Assembly (NCBI RefSeq): GCF_900143515.1
Contig: NZ_FSQT01000001.1
Coordinates: forward strand, 2,108,001-2,172,000
Source of the DNA: Micromonospora cremea
GTDB taxonomy: Bacteria; Actinomycetota; Actinomycetes; Mycobacteriales; Micromonosporaceae
Reading direction: 5' to 3'
DNA length: 64,000 nucleotides
Every line of letters starts with the position of its first letter. Position 1 is the first letter of the stretch. A program made the position numbers and the translations under genes. Below the pieces are notes generated by a model. It was not told the origin of the DNA, searched no databases, and saw only the letters and a program-made list of their open reading frames with translations. Shown in pieces: positions 42,760-51,184 of the stretch.

Positions 42760-42792
42760 GTACTCACCGCCGGCCGGTACGGCGGTGAGTAC
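42760..42792 (-). terminator. Hairpin downstream of the XRE/cupin regulator
   Basis: Perfect 12-base arms GTACTCACCGCC (42760-42771) and complement (42781-42792) around a 9-base loop, 41 bases beyond the regulator stop and 9 bases before the M15 start. It probably terminates the regulator transcript, but it could also be an operator for the M15 gene. Confidence 0.55.
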
Positions 42793-42832
42793 CGGTGCCG
42801 ACCTGGCGAACGAAGATCGTCAGGGTCCGCGA

Positions 42833-43426
42833 CTATCGGTTGTCGGACGCGGCGGGGCGGGCGCGGACGTGCAGCCGCTCCCCCTGCGGCCCGAAGAGGT
42901 TGAGGACCTCGGTGGTGCCGGGGCCGGGGTTGAACACCCGGTGCGGAGTGCGGGTGTCGAACTCGGCCACCTCGCCCGCGGTCAGCGTCAGGTCGTGCTC
43001 GCCGAGCAGCAGGCGCAGCTGGCCGGAGAGGACGTAGATCCACTCGTACCCCTCGTGGGTCTGCTGGGTGTGCTCCCCGGTGGGCGTGTTCGGCGGGAGG
43101 ATCTGCTTGAACGCCTGCACACCACCCGGTCGGCGGGTCAGCGGCAGGAACGTCACGCCGTGCTGGACGATCGGCTTGGGGCGTACCCGTGGGTCGCCGG
43201 TGGCCGGGGCGTCTACCAGTTCGTCGAGCGGCACCTGGTAGGCCCGGGCCAGCGGGAGCAGCAGCTCCAGGGTGGGCCGGCGGCTACCGGACTCCAGGCG
43301 GGACAGGGTGCTCACCGAGATGCCGGTCAGGTCGGCGAGCTGGGCCAGCGTGGTCCCGCGCTGGTGGCGCAGGGCGCGCAGCCGTGGGCCGACGGCGGCC
43401 AACGCCGTGCTGTCGTCGTTTGCCAT
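42833..43426 (-). CDS. XRE-family transcriptional regulator with C-terminal cupin
   Basis: A 197-residue regulator. Residues 12-70 are a Cro/C1-type helix-turn-helix (GTTLAQLADLTGISVSTLSRLESGSRRPT). Residues 110-190 form a cupin with HTQQTHEGYEWIYVLSGQLRL and TPHRVFNPG. Such proteins sense a small ligand. It is divergent from the reductase/methyltransferase fusion at 43501 and probably controls it. The chosen ATG 43426 lies only six bases after a TATCCT -10 hexamer, so the mRNA may be leaderless. Confidence 0.92.
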   Translation of the reverse strand: MANDDSTALAAVGPRLRALRHQRGTTLAQLADLTGISVSTLSRLESGSRRPTLELLLPLARAYQVPLDELVDAPATGDPRVRPKPIVQHGVTFLPLTRRPGGVQAFKQILPPNTPTGEHTQQTHEGYEWIYVLSGQLRLLLGEHDLTLTAGEVAEFDTRTPHRVFNPGPGTTEVLNLFGPQGERLHVRARPAASDNR

Positions 43427-43445
43427 AACGGCAAGGATAGTTGCC
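43420..43445. promoter_or_regulatory. TTGCC dyad over the regulator start, probable autoregulatory operator
   Basis: TTGCCATAACGGCAA (43420-43434) is a perfect dyad spanning the regulator ATG, followed by a third TTGCC half-site at 43441-43445. It lies in the 74-base gap between the XRE/cupin gene and the divergent fusion gene, so one regulator could control both. Confidence 0.5.
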
Positions 43446-43500
43446 ACCTGGCCGGCGGCGACGGATGGTGGGCTCAGCCGACAACCAAGGAGAGACTCCG

Positions 43501-45075
43501 GTGGACGAGACATATGACGTGGTGGTGGTGGGCGGTGGCGCGGCGGGGCTCAGCGGGGCCCTGGCGCTGAGCCGGGCCCGACGGTCGGTGCTGGTGATCG
43601 ACTCCGGCGAGCCGCGTAACGCACCCGCCGACCATGTGCACAACTACCTGGCGCGGGAGGGGACGCCGCCGGCCGAGCTGGTCGCCGCCGGGCGCACCGA
43701 GGTCGCCGGGTACGGCGGCCAGTTCCTGGCCGGGCGGGTGGAGGCGGCGACCCGGGACGACGACGGGTTCCACCTCAGCCTCGACGACGGAGGCGCGGTG
43801 CGGGCCCGTCGGCTGTTGGTGGCCACCGGCCTCACCGACGAACTGCCCGACGTGCCCGGGGTGGCGCAGCGGTGGGGCCGCGACGTGCTGCACTGCCCGT
43901 ACTGCCACGGCTGGGAGGTCCAGGACCGGCGGATCGGGGTGCTGGCCACCGGTCCGCTGGCCGTGCACCAGGCCGAGATGTGGCGGCAGTGGAGCTTGGA
44001 CGTGCTGCTCCTGCTGCACGACGCCCCCGCGCCGGATGAGGAGACGGCCGAGCGGCTCGCCGCCCGGGGCATCGCCGTGGTGCCCGGCCCGGTGGCCGGA
44101 CTGGAGGTCACCGGGGATGCGCTGACCGGCGTCCGGCTCGCCTCGGGCCGGGTGGTGGCGCTCGACGCGGTGGTGGTCGCTACTCGGACCGCCCCCCGCG
44201 CCGGAATGCTGGTGGGGCTGGGTCTGGCTCCGGAGGAGGTGACGATGGGCGGGTACGTGATCGGCGCTCAGATCCCGGCCGACGCCACCGGGGCGACGAC
44301 CGTCCCGGGCGTGTGGGTGGCCGGCAACGTTGCCGACGTCCGCGGCCAGGTGATCGCGGCCGCGGCGGCCGGCCTCACCGCCGGGGCGGCGATCAACGCC
44401 GACCTGATCGCCGAGGACACCCGTGACGCGGTGGCCGCGTACCGGCAGTTGCGGGCCACGGCCTTCGAGCAGCCGGCGTGGGAGGAGCGCTACCGGTCCC
44501 GGCCGGCGGTGTGGAGCGGCCGACCGAACCCGCAGCTCGTCACCGAGGCCGCCGAGCTGGCCCCGGGACGGGCGCTGGACGTGGGCAGCGGCGAGGGCGC
44601 CGACGCGGTGTGGCTGGCCGAACGGGGCTGGCGGGTGACGGCGGTGGACATCTCCACCACCGCGCTGGGCAGGGCCGCCGGGCACGCCGAGACCGCCGGC
44701 GTCGGCGACCGCGTCGAGTTCACGCACGCCGACCTGCGCGAGAAGCCGCCCGCCGAGGAGGCGTACGACCTGGTGTCCGCGCAGTTCATGCACCTGCCAC
44801 CGGCGCAGCGGCAGGAGCTGTTCGCCCGGCTGGCCGCCGCGGTGGCGCCGGGCGGCACCCTGCTGATCGTGGGACACCACCCGTCGGACCTGTGGACGTC
44901 GGCGCACCGGATGCACCTACCGGACATGATGTACACGGCCGAGGAGGTGGCGGCCTCGCTCGACCCGGCCCATTGGGAAGTGCTCACCGCCGAGGCCCGC
45001 CCGCGCACCGGCACCGACCCCGACGGCCGTGAGATCACCCTGCACGACGCGGTCCTGGTCGCCCGCCGTCGCTGA
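43501..45075 (+). CDS. Thioredoxin reductase-like flavoprotein fused to a SAM-dependent methyltransferase
   Basis: A 524-residue two-domain fusion. Residues 1-310 form a thioredoxin reductase-like FAD/NAD(P)H protein with VVVVGGGAAGLSGALALSRA, the redox pair in HCPYCHGWE (C132, C135) and a late GVWVAGNVADVRGQ FAD motif. The canonical NADPH-binding glycine motif is weak (IGVLATGPLA). Residues 330-524 are a class I methyltransferase with LDVGSGEGADAVWLA and VTAVDISTT. It might reduce and methylate the same compound, for example in thiol or electrophile detoxification. GTG start with AAGGAG upstream. Divergent from its likely XRE/cupin regulator. Confidence 0.9.
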   Translation: MDETYDVVVVGGGAAGLSGALALSRARRSVLVIDSGEPRNAPADHVHNYLAREGTPPAELVAAGRTEVAGYGGQFLAGRVEAATRDDDGFHLSLDDGGAVRARRLLVATGLTDELPDVPGVAQRWGRDVLHCPYCHGWEVQDRRIGVLATGPLAVHQAEMWRQWSLDVLLLLHDAPAPDEETAERLAARGIAVVPGPVAGLEVTGDALTGVRLASGRVVALDAVVVATRTAPRAGMLVGLGLAPEEVTMGGYVIGAQIPADATGATTVPGVWVAGNVADVRGQVIAAAAAGLTAGAAINADLIAEDTRDAVAAYRQLRATAFEQPAWEERYRSRPAVWSGRPNPQLVTEAAELAPGRALDVGSGEGADAVWLAERGWRVTAVDISTTALGRAAGHAETAGVGDRVEFTHADLREKPPAEEAYDLVSAQFMHLPPAQRQELFARLAAAVAPGGTLLIVGHHPSDLWTSAHRMHLPDMMYTAEEVAASLDPAHWEVLTAEARPRTGTDPDGREITLHDAVLVARRR

Positions 45076-45088
45076 CCCCGTCCAGCGT

Positions 45089-45159
45089 CGATCATGGAGT
45101 CGTGGTGGGTGACAAGAGCGGCGGATCAGGCTCTTCCGGGCACCACGACTCCATGATCG
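45089..45159 (+). terminator. Perfect 19-bp inverted repeat downstream of the fusion gene
   Basis: Arms CGATCATGGAGTCGTGGTG (45089-45107) and its exact complement (45141-45159) flank 33 bases, starting 13 bases after the fusion gene stop. It is probably a terminator isolating that gene from the coiled-coil gene at 45302. The remaining 140 bases to that gene show only a Shine-Dalgarno. Confidence 0.65.
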
Positions 45160-45301
45160 AGCAGGGAAGGTCAGGTTCCGGGGACGGTGGTGGGGCGGGC
45201 CTTCGCATGGCGCCGCCTCGGCGGTAGCGTTGCGCCACACTCACGGCCCGCGGGGCGGTAGACCGCCGGCCCTGGCGCCCCGATCGTACGGAGGATGGTG
45301 C

Positions 45302-46903
45302 ATGTCCATCGGCGCTGAGCCGCTCGCAGTACGCGACGACGCGGCCTCGCGGCCGAGCTTCGAGCTCACGCTGCGCGGCTACGACAAACGCCAGGTCGAC
45401 CGGCACCTGGAGCAGCTCGACGGTCAGATTGCGATGCTGAGTGGGGAGCACGGGCGCTCCGCCGTCCGGGTCCGTGAGCTGACCGCCGAGGTGCAGCGGC
45501 TGCGCGCCGAACTGGCCGAGCTGCGCGAGCAGCCGGTGCAGGTGGACCGCGCCTCGTTCCAGGATCTGGGCCCGATGGTCGGCGAGATCCTGGCCCTCGC
45601 GGAGAAGCAGGCCGCCATGATCAGCGATTCCGCCACCGACCTGGCCAACGAGCTGCGCGCCGAGGCCGAGCGGATCCTCGCCGACAGCCGCGAGCGGGCC
45701 GCGCAGGCGCGCCAGGACCTGGCGGAGGAGCTGGCGGCCCGGCGCGCCGAGCAGGAGCAGGCGCACGAGGAGCGGCGCACCGTGGCCGAGGCCGAGCTGA
45801 CCGCGATCCGGGAGCACGCCGAGCAGCTACGCGCCGACGGTGAGGCCGCGCACGAGCGCGCGCAGAACGAGGCGAAGCGGATCACCGAACAGAGCGCGCA
45901 GCAGCTCAACCAGACCCGGGTCGCCGCCGACGCGCTGATGAAGTCGGCCCGTAGCCAGATCCAGCAGGAGCTCCAGGCGGCCCGGGCCAAGAGCCAGCAG
46001 GAGCTGGCCCAGTGGCAGGCCGGGGTCGAACGCGACGTCAACGACCGGCGGAGCGCCGCCGAGCAAGAGATCGCCGAGCAGCAGGCGGCCGCGGAGCGGG
46101 AGCTGGCCGAGCAGCGCACCGCGACCGAGCAGCAGATCGCCGCGCTGCTGGCCGAGGCGCAGCAGCACGTGACCGACCTGCGCAACCGGGCCGACGAGCA
46201 GGCCGCCACCCACCAGGAGCAGCTCACCGCCCTGCAGCAGGAGATCGAGGAGCGCCGGCAGGAGTCGGCCCAATTGCACGCCGAGCTGGAGACCGCCCAG
46301 CAGCAGCTCGCCGAGGTGCGCGCGGAGGGCGAGACCCTGGAGAACGAGCTGTCCCGGGTGCAGCAGCGGCTGGGCGAGGTCCGTCGGGACCTCACCGCGG
46401 AGAGCGCTCGGCTGGACGAGGCCCGGCGGGCCGGAGACTCCGCCGAGCGGCACGCCAAGGACGTCCGCGCGCGGGTGCAGCGGGAGGCGAAGCGGGTGGC
46501 CGACCTGGCCGCCGCCGCCGTGATGGCCGCCGCCGCGGGTGGCACGGAGACCGCCGAGTACCCGATGGTGGGCACCCGCTCCAGCTCCGAGCGGCCCAGC
46601 ATGGAGCGGCCCGGCGTCGAGCGGGCGAGTGTGGAGCGGCCGAGCGCCGAGCGGCACGGCGAGCGGCCGGGCGTCGAGCGGCCCGGCAACGACCCGTCCG
46701 GCATCGATCAGCCCGGCAATGACCAGCCCGGCACCCCCACCGACGAGCCGGCAGCGGCTGCCGACCGTACGGCCGCTGCGGAGCGACCCACCGGCGACGC
46801 CGACCCGACCTTCCCGCGACCCGGCGGCACCGGCGAACCGACGCCCGTGCCGTTCCTGCCCTTCGGGCAGCCGGTCAGCGAGAACGGCGCCGCCCGGACC
46901 TGA
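45302..46903 (+). CDS. DivIVA-domain coiled-coil protein (Scy/FilP-like)
   Basis: A 533-residue protein. Residues 15-60 resemble a DivIVA-type N-terminus (FELTLRGYDKRQVDRHLEQL). From about 60 to 410 the chain is nearly continuous coiled coil rich in Ala, Glu, Gln and Arg. The last 110 residues are disordered, with ERPS/ERPG-type repeats and a proline-rich end. In filamentous actinobacteria such proteins act as cytoskeletal scaffolds at hyphal tips, interacting with DivIVA. GGAGG precedes the ATG. Monocistronic between the hairpin and the reductase gene. Confidence 0.88.
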   Translation: MSIGAEPLAVRDDAASRPSFELTLRGYDKRQVDRHLEQLDGQIAMLSGEHGRSAVRVRELTAEVQRLRAELAELREQPVQVDRASFQDLGPMVGEILALAEKQAAMISDSATDLANELRAEAERILADSRERAAQARQDLAEELAARRAEQEQAHEERRTVAEAELTAIREHAEQLRADGEAAHERAQNEAKRITEQSAQQLNQTRVAADALMKSARSQIQQELQAARAKSQQELAQWQAGVERDVNDRRSAAEQEIAEQQAAAERELAEQRTATEQQIAALLAEAQQHVTDLRNRADEQAATHQEQLTALQQEIEERRQESAQLHAELETAQQQLAEVRAEGETLENELSRVQQRLGEVRRDLTAESARLDEARRAGDSAERHAKDVRARVQREAKRVADLAAAAVMAAAAGGTETAEYPMVGTRSSSERPSMERPGVERASVERPSAERHGERPGVERPGNDPSGIDQPGNDQPGTPTDEPAAAADRTAAAERPTGDADPTFPRPGGTGEPTPVPFLPFGQPVSENGAART

Positions 46904-47034
46904 GCTCGAGGCGGGCCCGACCCGGAGTTGGCGGTTCTGCTCGGAACGGGGCCGATGGTTCGTCGAAGCTGACAGGCTGGTCTGGCCGCCGCCACGGCCG
47001 GCGGCACCAGCCCGGCGGCCGAGAGGAGCACCCG

Positions 47035-48429
47035 GTGACCGACCAACCGGAGGAGTTCGACCTGCTCGTCGTGGGCGGCGGCAAGGCCGGCAAGACGTTG
47101 AGCATGGACGTCGCCCGGTCCGGACGGCGGGTGGCGATGGTCGAACGCGGCATGATCGGCGGCAGCTGCATCAACGTCGCCTGCATCCCGACCAAGGCGC
47201 TGGTGACGAGCGCGCGGGCGGCCCGCCAGCTACGCGGCGCGGCCGCGCTCGGCCTGGTGGTCGAGGGCGGCCGGGTCGACGTGGACCTGCTCCGCGCCCA
47301 CAAGCAGGACGTCGTCGAGGGCATGGTGGCCGCCAACCGACAGCAGTTCCTCGAGTCCGGCCTGCACCTGGTGATCGGCCAGGCCCGGTTCGTCGGCCCC
47401 CGGACCGTACTGGTGTCGCTGGCCGACGGCGGCGAACGGCTCCTGCGCGGCGCCGACGTGGTGATCAACACCGGTACCCGCCCGCACCTGCCGTCGGTGC
47501 CCGGGCTGGCCGAGGCGTCGGTGCTGACCAGTGACACCCTGCTGCACCTGGACCGGCTGCCGGCCCGACTGGTGGTGCTCGGCGGTGGCACCGTCGGGGT
47601 GGAGTTCGCGCAGATGTTCGCCTCGTTCGGCAGTGCGGTGACGCTGATCGAGGGTGGCCCGCGGCTGCTCACCCGCGAGGATCCCGACGTCGGCGACGCG
47701 GTGACGCGGATCCTGCTCGACGACGGCATCGACGTGCGCACCGGGATGACGGTCGCCCGGATCGACCGCAACGCCGACGGCACGGTCCGGGTGACGCTGG
47801 ACGACGGCAGCCTGGTGACCGGGGACGACGTGTTGGTCGCGGTCGGCCGGGAACCGGTCACCGACGGGCTCGGCCTGGATGCCGCCGGCGTGCAGGTGAA
47901 CGACCGTGGCTTCGTGGCGGTCGACGAGTACCTGCGTACCAGCGCCGAGCGGACCTGGGCGGCCGGGGACGTCGCCGGCACCCCGCAGTTCACCCACGCC
48001 TCGCTCGACGACTACCGGATCATCCGGGCGAACCTGGCGGGTGAGCGGCGCAGCACCGCCGGTCGGCTCATCCCGTACACCATCTTCACCACCCCGGAGC
48101 TGGCCCGGGTCGGTGTCACCGAAACCGAGGCGCGCCGCGCCGGGTACGACGTCCAGGTGGCCCACCTGCCGGTCGCAGCGATCCCCCGGGCCCGCACCCT
48201 GCGCCAGACCGAGGGGACGTGGAAGGCGGTCGTCGACGCCGAAACCGACCAGATCCTCGGCGTGGCGCTGCTGGGCGCCGAGGCCGGTGAGGTGATCACC
48301 TCGGTGCAGTTGGCCATGCTCGGCGGGATGCCGTGGACCGCCCTGCGCGACGCGATCATCACCCATCCGACGATGGCCGAGGGTCTCAACCTGCTCTTCG
48401 CCTCGCTCCAGTCCCGCCCGGTCCGCTAG
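47035..48429 (+). CDS. Pyridine nucleotide-disulfide oxidoreductase (dihydrolipoamide dehydrogenase/mercuric reductase-like)
   Basis: A 464-residue class I flavoprotein disulfide reductase. It shows the FAD motif LLVVGGGKAGKTLSMDVA, the redox-active disulfide GGSCINVACIPTKAL, the NAD(P)H motif VVLGGGTVGVEFA and the second FAD motif TWAAGDVAG. The C-terminal dimer interface has the YTIFTTPELARVG and HPTMAEGLN segments with the HP pair. The natural substrate is not clear because no E2 or MerR genes are nearby. GTG start with GAGAGGAG upstream. Confidence 0.92.
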   Translation: MTDQPEEFDLLVVGGGKAGKTLSMDVARSGRRVAMVERGMIGGSCINVACIPTKALVTSARAARQLRGAAALGLVVEGGRVDVDLLRAHKQDVVEGMVAANRQQFLESGLHLVIGQARFVGPRTVLVSLADGGERLLRGADVVINTGTRPHLPSVPGLAEASVLTSDTLLHLDRLPARLVVLGGGTVGVEFAQMFASFGSAVTLIEGGPRLLTREDPDVGDAVTRILLDDGIDVRTGMTVARIDRNADGTVRVTLDDGSLVTGDDVLVAVGREPVTDGLGLDAAGVQVNDRGFVAVDEYLRTSAERTWAAGDVAGTPQFTHASLDDYRIIRANLAGERRSTAGRLIPYTIFTTPELARVGVTETEARRAGYDVQVAHLPVAAIPRARTLRQTEGTWKAVVDAETDQILGVALLGAEAGEVITSVQLAMLGGMPWTALRDAIITHPTMAEGLNLLFASLQSRPVR

Positions 48430-49202
48430 TCGGGCTGGCCAGCGATCTCGGCGCGGACCCGCCGCTGGAAGGCGCGCGCCTGCGTTCCGGTCGGCGGCGG
48501 CCCACCGCGCCGCGCGGCGACCGCCCGGCCGATCACCTCGGCCGGGTCGCCGGCGTCGATCAGGCGCTGCCCGGCGGCCACCTTGGACAGCCAGACGCCG
48601 TCGCGGTGGCGCACCAGGGACCGGCAGGCGCCGAGCACCGCGTCCTCCGCGCCGGGCGCGGGTCGGTCGTCCGGCGGCGTCAGCAGGGCCAGCCACCAGG
48701 ACAGCGCCTCGATCAGCAGGCGGCGCAGGTCCGCCGGGGTCAGGTCGGCGAAGACCTCCCCCGCCGGCGGCCCGAGCAGCGGCAGCCCGCTCTGGTGCAG
48801 GATGCTGCGATCCAGCCCGTACCAGAACCGGCCGTCGGCCGCCGGCCGGTCGCCCGGGTCGAGGGTGCAGCGGAACGGCATCCCGGACCCGGTGTTCAGC
48901 TCGACCTCGAAGCCGGGCTCGGGACTGCCGGCGGCGGCCACCTCCCGCCGGTAGGCCACCAGCTCCAGCCCGCGCGCCGGGCAGGGCAGCGCCTCGTGCC
49001 GCAGCCGCGTCACCAGCGCCCGCTTGTCGGCCTCGGTCAGCGGCCCGGCGCAGAGCAGCGCCACGTCCACATCGCTGCGGCCCGCCTGGTACGCGCCGAG
49101 CCCCACCGAGCCGGCCGCGTACGCGCCCACCAGGTTGTCGCCGAGCACGTCGCGGGCGGCGTCGACCAGCTCGTCCAGGTAACGCCGAAGATCCAAATCC
49201 AC
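48426..49202 (-). CDS. AadA-like nucleotidyltransferase (aminoglycoside adenylyltransferase family)
   Basis: A 258-residue protein. The nucleotidyltransferase motif is AAGSVGLGAYQAGRSDVDVAL, with the GS and DxD metal ligands, and the C-terminal domain resembles the AadA/ANT(3'')-ANT(9) helical half (EALSWWLALL, VLGACRSLVRHRDGVWLSK). Such enzymes adenylylate aminoglycosides, but chromosomal relatives in actinomycetes often have unknown substrates. The stop overlaps the stop of the reductase by 3 bases in opposite directions. Start GTG 49202. Confidence 0.85.
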   Translation of the reverse strand: MDLDLRRYLDELVDAARDVLGDNLVGAYAAGSVGLGAYQAGRSDVDVALLCAGPLTEADKRALVTRLRHEALPCPARGLELVAYRREVAAAGSPEPGFEVELNTGSGMPFRCTLDPGDRPAADGRFWYGLDRSILHQSGLPLLGPPAGEVFADLTPADLRRLLIEALSWWLALLTPPDDRPAPGAEDAVLGACRSLVRHRDGVWLSKVAAGQRLIDAGDPAEVIGRAVAARRGGPPPTGTQARAFQRRVRAEIAGQPD

Positions 49203-49262
49203 GCCTCATCCTCGCTCCTGGGTCGCACCGCCCCGGAACCGGGTCGCCGGTCGGCGGTGGCC

Positions 49263-50603
49263 CTATCCGGCGTAGAGCAGCAGCAGGCCGGCGACGGTGT
49301 AGGCGAGCATCAGCGCCAGCAGGGGGAGCTGGCCGGCCACGGCCCGGGCCCGGGGAAACAGGTACAGGGCACGGTCGTGGGCGAGCAGCGTGCCGAGCAG
49401 GTGCCCGAGGATGATGACGGTGATCTGGAGGGTGGCCACCCCGGACGGGGTGACCAGGCCGGTGTGCGGTTCCCAGCCGGCGGTGCCGAGCCAGTTCGCG
49501 CCGGTGTCCAGGGGGTCGGAGAGCAGCGCGACGGTGCGCTGACCCTCCAGGATCAGCAGCGAGTAGTAGTGGGCCACCAGGTAGCCCACCGCGATCGGCA
49601 CGATCGAGTGGGCGAGTTCGCCGGGCAGCCCTCGGGCGTCGCCGGGCCCGGCGCGGCCGATCCGGGTCGCCGCACCGGTGGCGGCGAGGTACGCCGCGGC
49701 GACGGCGGCGATGACCAGGGTCAGCCCGGCGCTGCCGGTGACCACCGGGGGCAGGCCGTTCTCCTGGGTGAAGCGCAGCCAGGCCGGCGCGTTGGAGAGG
49801 CTGTCGAACATGGTGGAGCCGAGCAGCACGATCACCACGGCGACCAGCCCGGGGTGTGGCCGCAGCCCGGCGTTCCCGTCGAGCGGGTTGCGCCACACCA
49901 GCAGGCCGTCCGCCGCCCGGCCGACCGGGGCGAGGTGGCCGACCAGTGCGCTGTACACCTCGAACGGGTCGGCCCGGTCGAACCAGCCCGCGCCGAACAG
50001 CGCAGCCCCGGTCAGCATGACCACGGCGTACCCGGCGAGCCAGGCGGTGATGACCGGCAGCGTGGCCCGGTCGGGTGCGACCAGCTCCAGCCAGACGAAC
50101 CCGAACAGGGCGACGGCTGCCGGCCAGAGCCCCAGGCCGGCCGGCAGCTCGCGGATGCCGCGCTCCGGGTCCCGGCGCGCCACCAGCGCGGCGAGCAGAT
50201 GCACTGTACGCAGCGGGTTGACCGCCCGCCAGACGGGGCCGAGCAGCAGCGACACGGGCACCAGCCCGACCCAGAGCAGCACGTAGAGCGCCCCGGCCGT
50301 CGGGTTGTCCGGGGTGTCCGGCCCGACCAGCAGGCCCAGGCAGAACCAGCCGGCGGCGACCAGGCCCAGCCCGCGCAGTGCCCACCGGAACGCGGGGGCG
50401 TCGACGAGTCGGGCCAGCGGCTCGGGCACCGGCCGTCCGCCGGTGGCGTCCCGGTCGAGCCGCGGCTCGCGCCAGAGCAGGCCCAGCGCGAGGAACGTGA
50501 CGACCAAGGTGAGGGCCGCGGCGACGACGAGCTGCGGCAGCGTGATCGGCAGGTCCTGGCGGCCACCGACGCCGTGCGCCAGCACCGCCGACGCGCCGGT
50601 CAT
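49263..50603 (-). CDS. Polytopic membrane protein of the copper-related locus
   Basis: A 446-residue protein with about eleven transmembrane helices and no recognised domain. Several histidines and acidic residues lie in membrane loops (VGYLVAHYYSLL, LGHLLGTLLAHDRAL). It starts 5 bases after the stop of the cupredoxin-like lipoprotein gene, so the two are cotranscribed. With the CopC-like gene divergent beside them it belongs to a small metal-related set common in actinobacteria, but its activity is not known. Confidence 0.75.
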   Translation of the reverse strand: MTGASAVLAHGVGGRQDLPITLPQLVVAAALTLVVTFLALGLLWREPRLDRDATGGRPVPEPLARLVDAPAFRWALRGLGLVAAGWFCLGLLVGPDTPDNPTAGALYVLLWVGLVPVSLLLGPVWRAVNPLRTVHLLAALVARRDPERGIRELPAGLGLWPAAVALFGFVWLELVAPDRATLPVITAWLAGYAVVMLTGAALFGAGWFDRADPFEVYSALVGHLAPVGRAADGLLVWRNPLDGNAGLRPHPGLVAVVIVLLGSTMFDSLSNAPAWLRFTQENGLPPVVTGSAGLTLVIAAVAAAYLAATGAATRIGRAGPGDARGLPGELAHSIVPIAVGYLVAHYYSLLILEGQRTVALLSDPLDTGANWLGTAGWEPHTGLVTPSGVATLQITVIILGHLLGTLLAHDRALYLFPRARAVAGQLPLLALMLAYTVAGLLLLYAG

Positions 50604-50608
50604 GGGGC

Positions 50609-51082
50609 TCAGCGGACGACGAGCTGGAACAGCACCAGCTCGGACTCGTGCGTCTCCACCTCGAACAGCCCGGTCTTGTCGGCGCGGAACTCCACCAACC
50701 CGGGTGTGCCGGCGGGCAGCCGGGCGCCCAGATCGTAGCCGTGCACGTGCAACTCGTCGGAGACGTCCGAGGTGACCGTGATCCGGACCAGCTCGCCCTT
50801 ACCCACGGTGACCCGTCCGGTCGGCGGATCGACCCGCCGTTTCGCGATCGTCACGGTGATCCGCCGGTCCACCGCCGGTGTGCTGGGGCTGGCGCTGGGT
50901 GTCGGACTCCCCGACGGGGTCGGCGCCGCGGTGGCGGTCGCCGGCGCGGCGGCCGTCGGCGGCGTCGAGGGGGTGACCACGGACGGGTCGCTGTCCTGCC
51001 CGCAACCGGTGGCGAGCAGGGCGGTGACGAGGCCGGTGGCGAGAACGGCGGGAACGCGGGAACCGGGGGCACGGACGAACAC
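50609..51082 (-). CDS. Cupredoxin-like lipoprotein
   Basis: A 157-residue protein with a lipobox LLATGC, a Thr/Pro/Ala-rich linker (about 30-70) and a C-terminal beta-sandwich. Sequences RITVTSDVSDELHVHGYDL and the later VETHESELVLFQLVV are those of small cupredoxin-domain proteins, with histidines in LHVHG and ETHES that could bind copper. The classic type 1 copper Cys is absent. It is probably an extracellular copper-binding lipoprotein. Start GTG 51082. Confidence 0.8.
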   Translation of the reverse strand: MFVRAPGSRVPAVLATGLVTALLATGCGQDSDPSVVTPSTPPTAAAPATATAAPTPSGSPTPSASPSTPAVDRRITVTIAKRRVDPPTGRVTVGKGELVRITVTSDVSDELHVHGYDLGARLPAGTPGLVEFRADKTGLFEVETHESELVLFQLVVR

Positions 51083-51184
51083 GGGCGGACTCCGAACGAC
51101 GCGGGCGGACGGGTGTCGAACTGATCGTCGGGGAGGAGAACTCTACGTCTTGTTCGGCGGCGGGGAAATGACCATGATGAACGG

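Noticed and set aside
48426..49202. Acquired aminoglycoside resistance gene
   Set aside because: Family resemblance is clear, but base composition matches the neighbours and no mobile element is near it; it looks like a chromosomal relative.
48333..50738. 801-codon plus-strand frame
   Set aside because: Overlaps two well-supported minus-strand genes and consists of Gln/Arg/Gly/His-rich shadow sequence.
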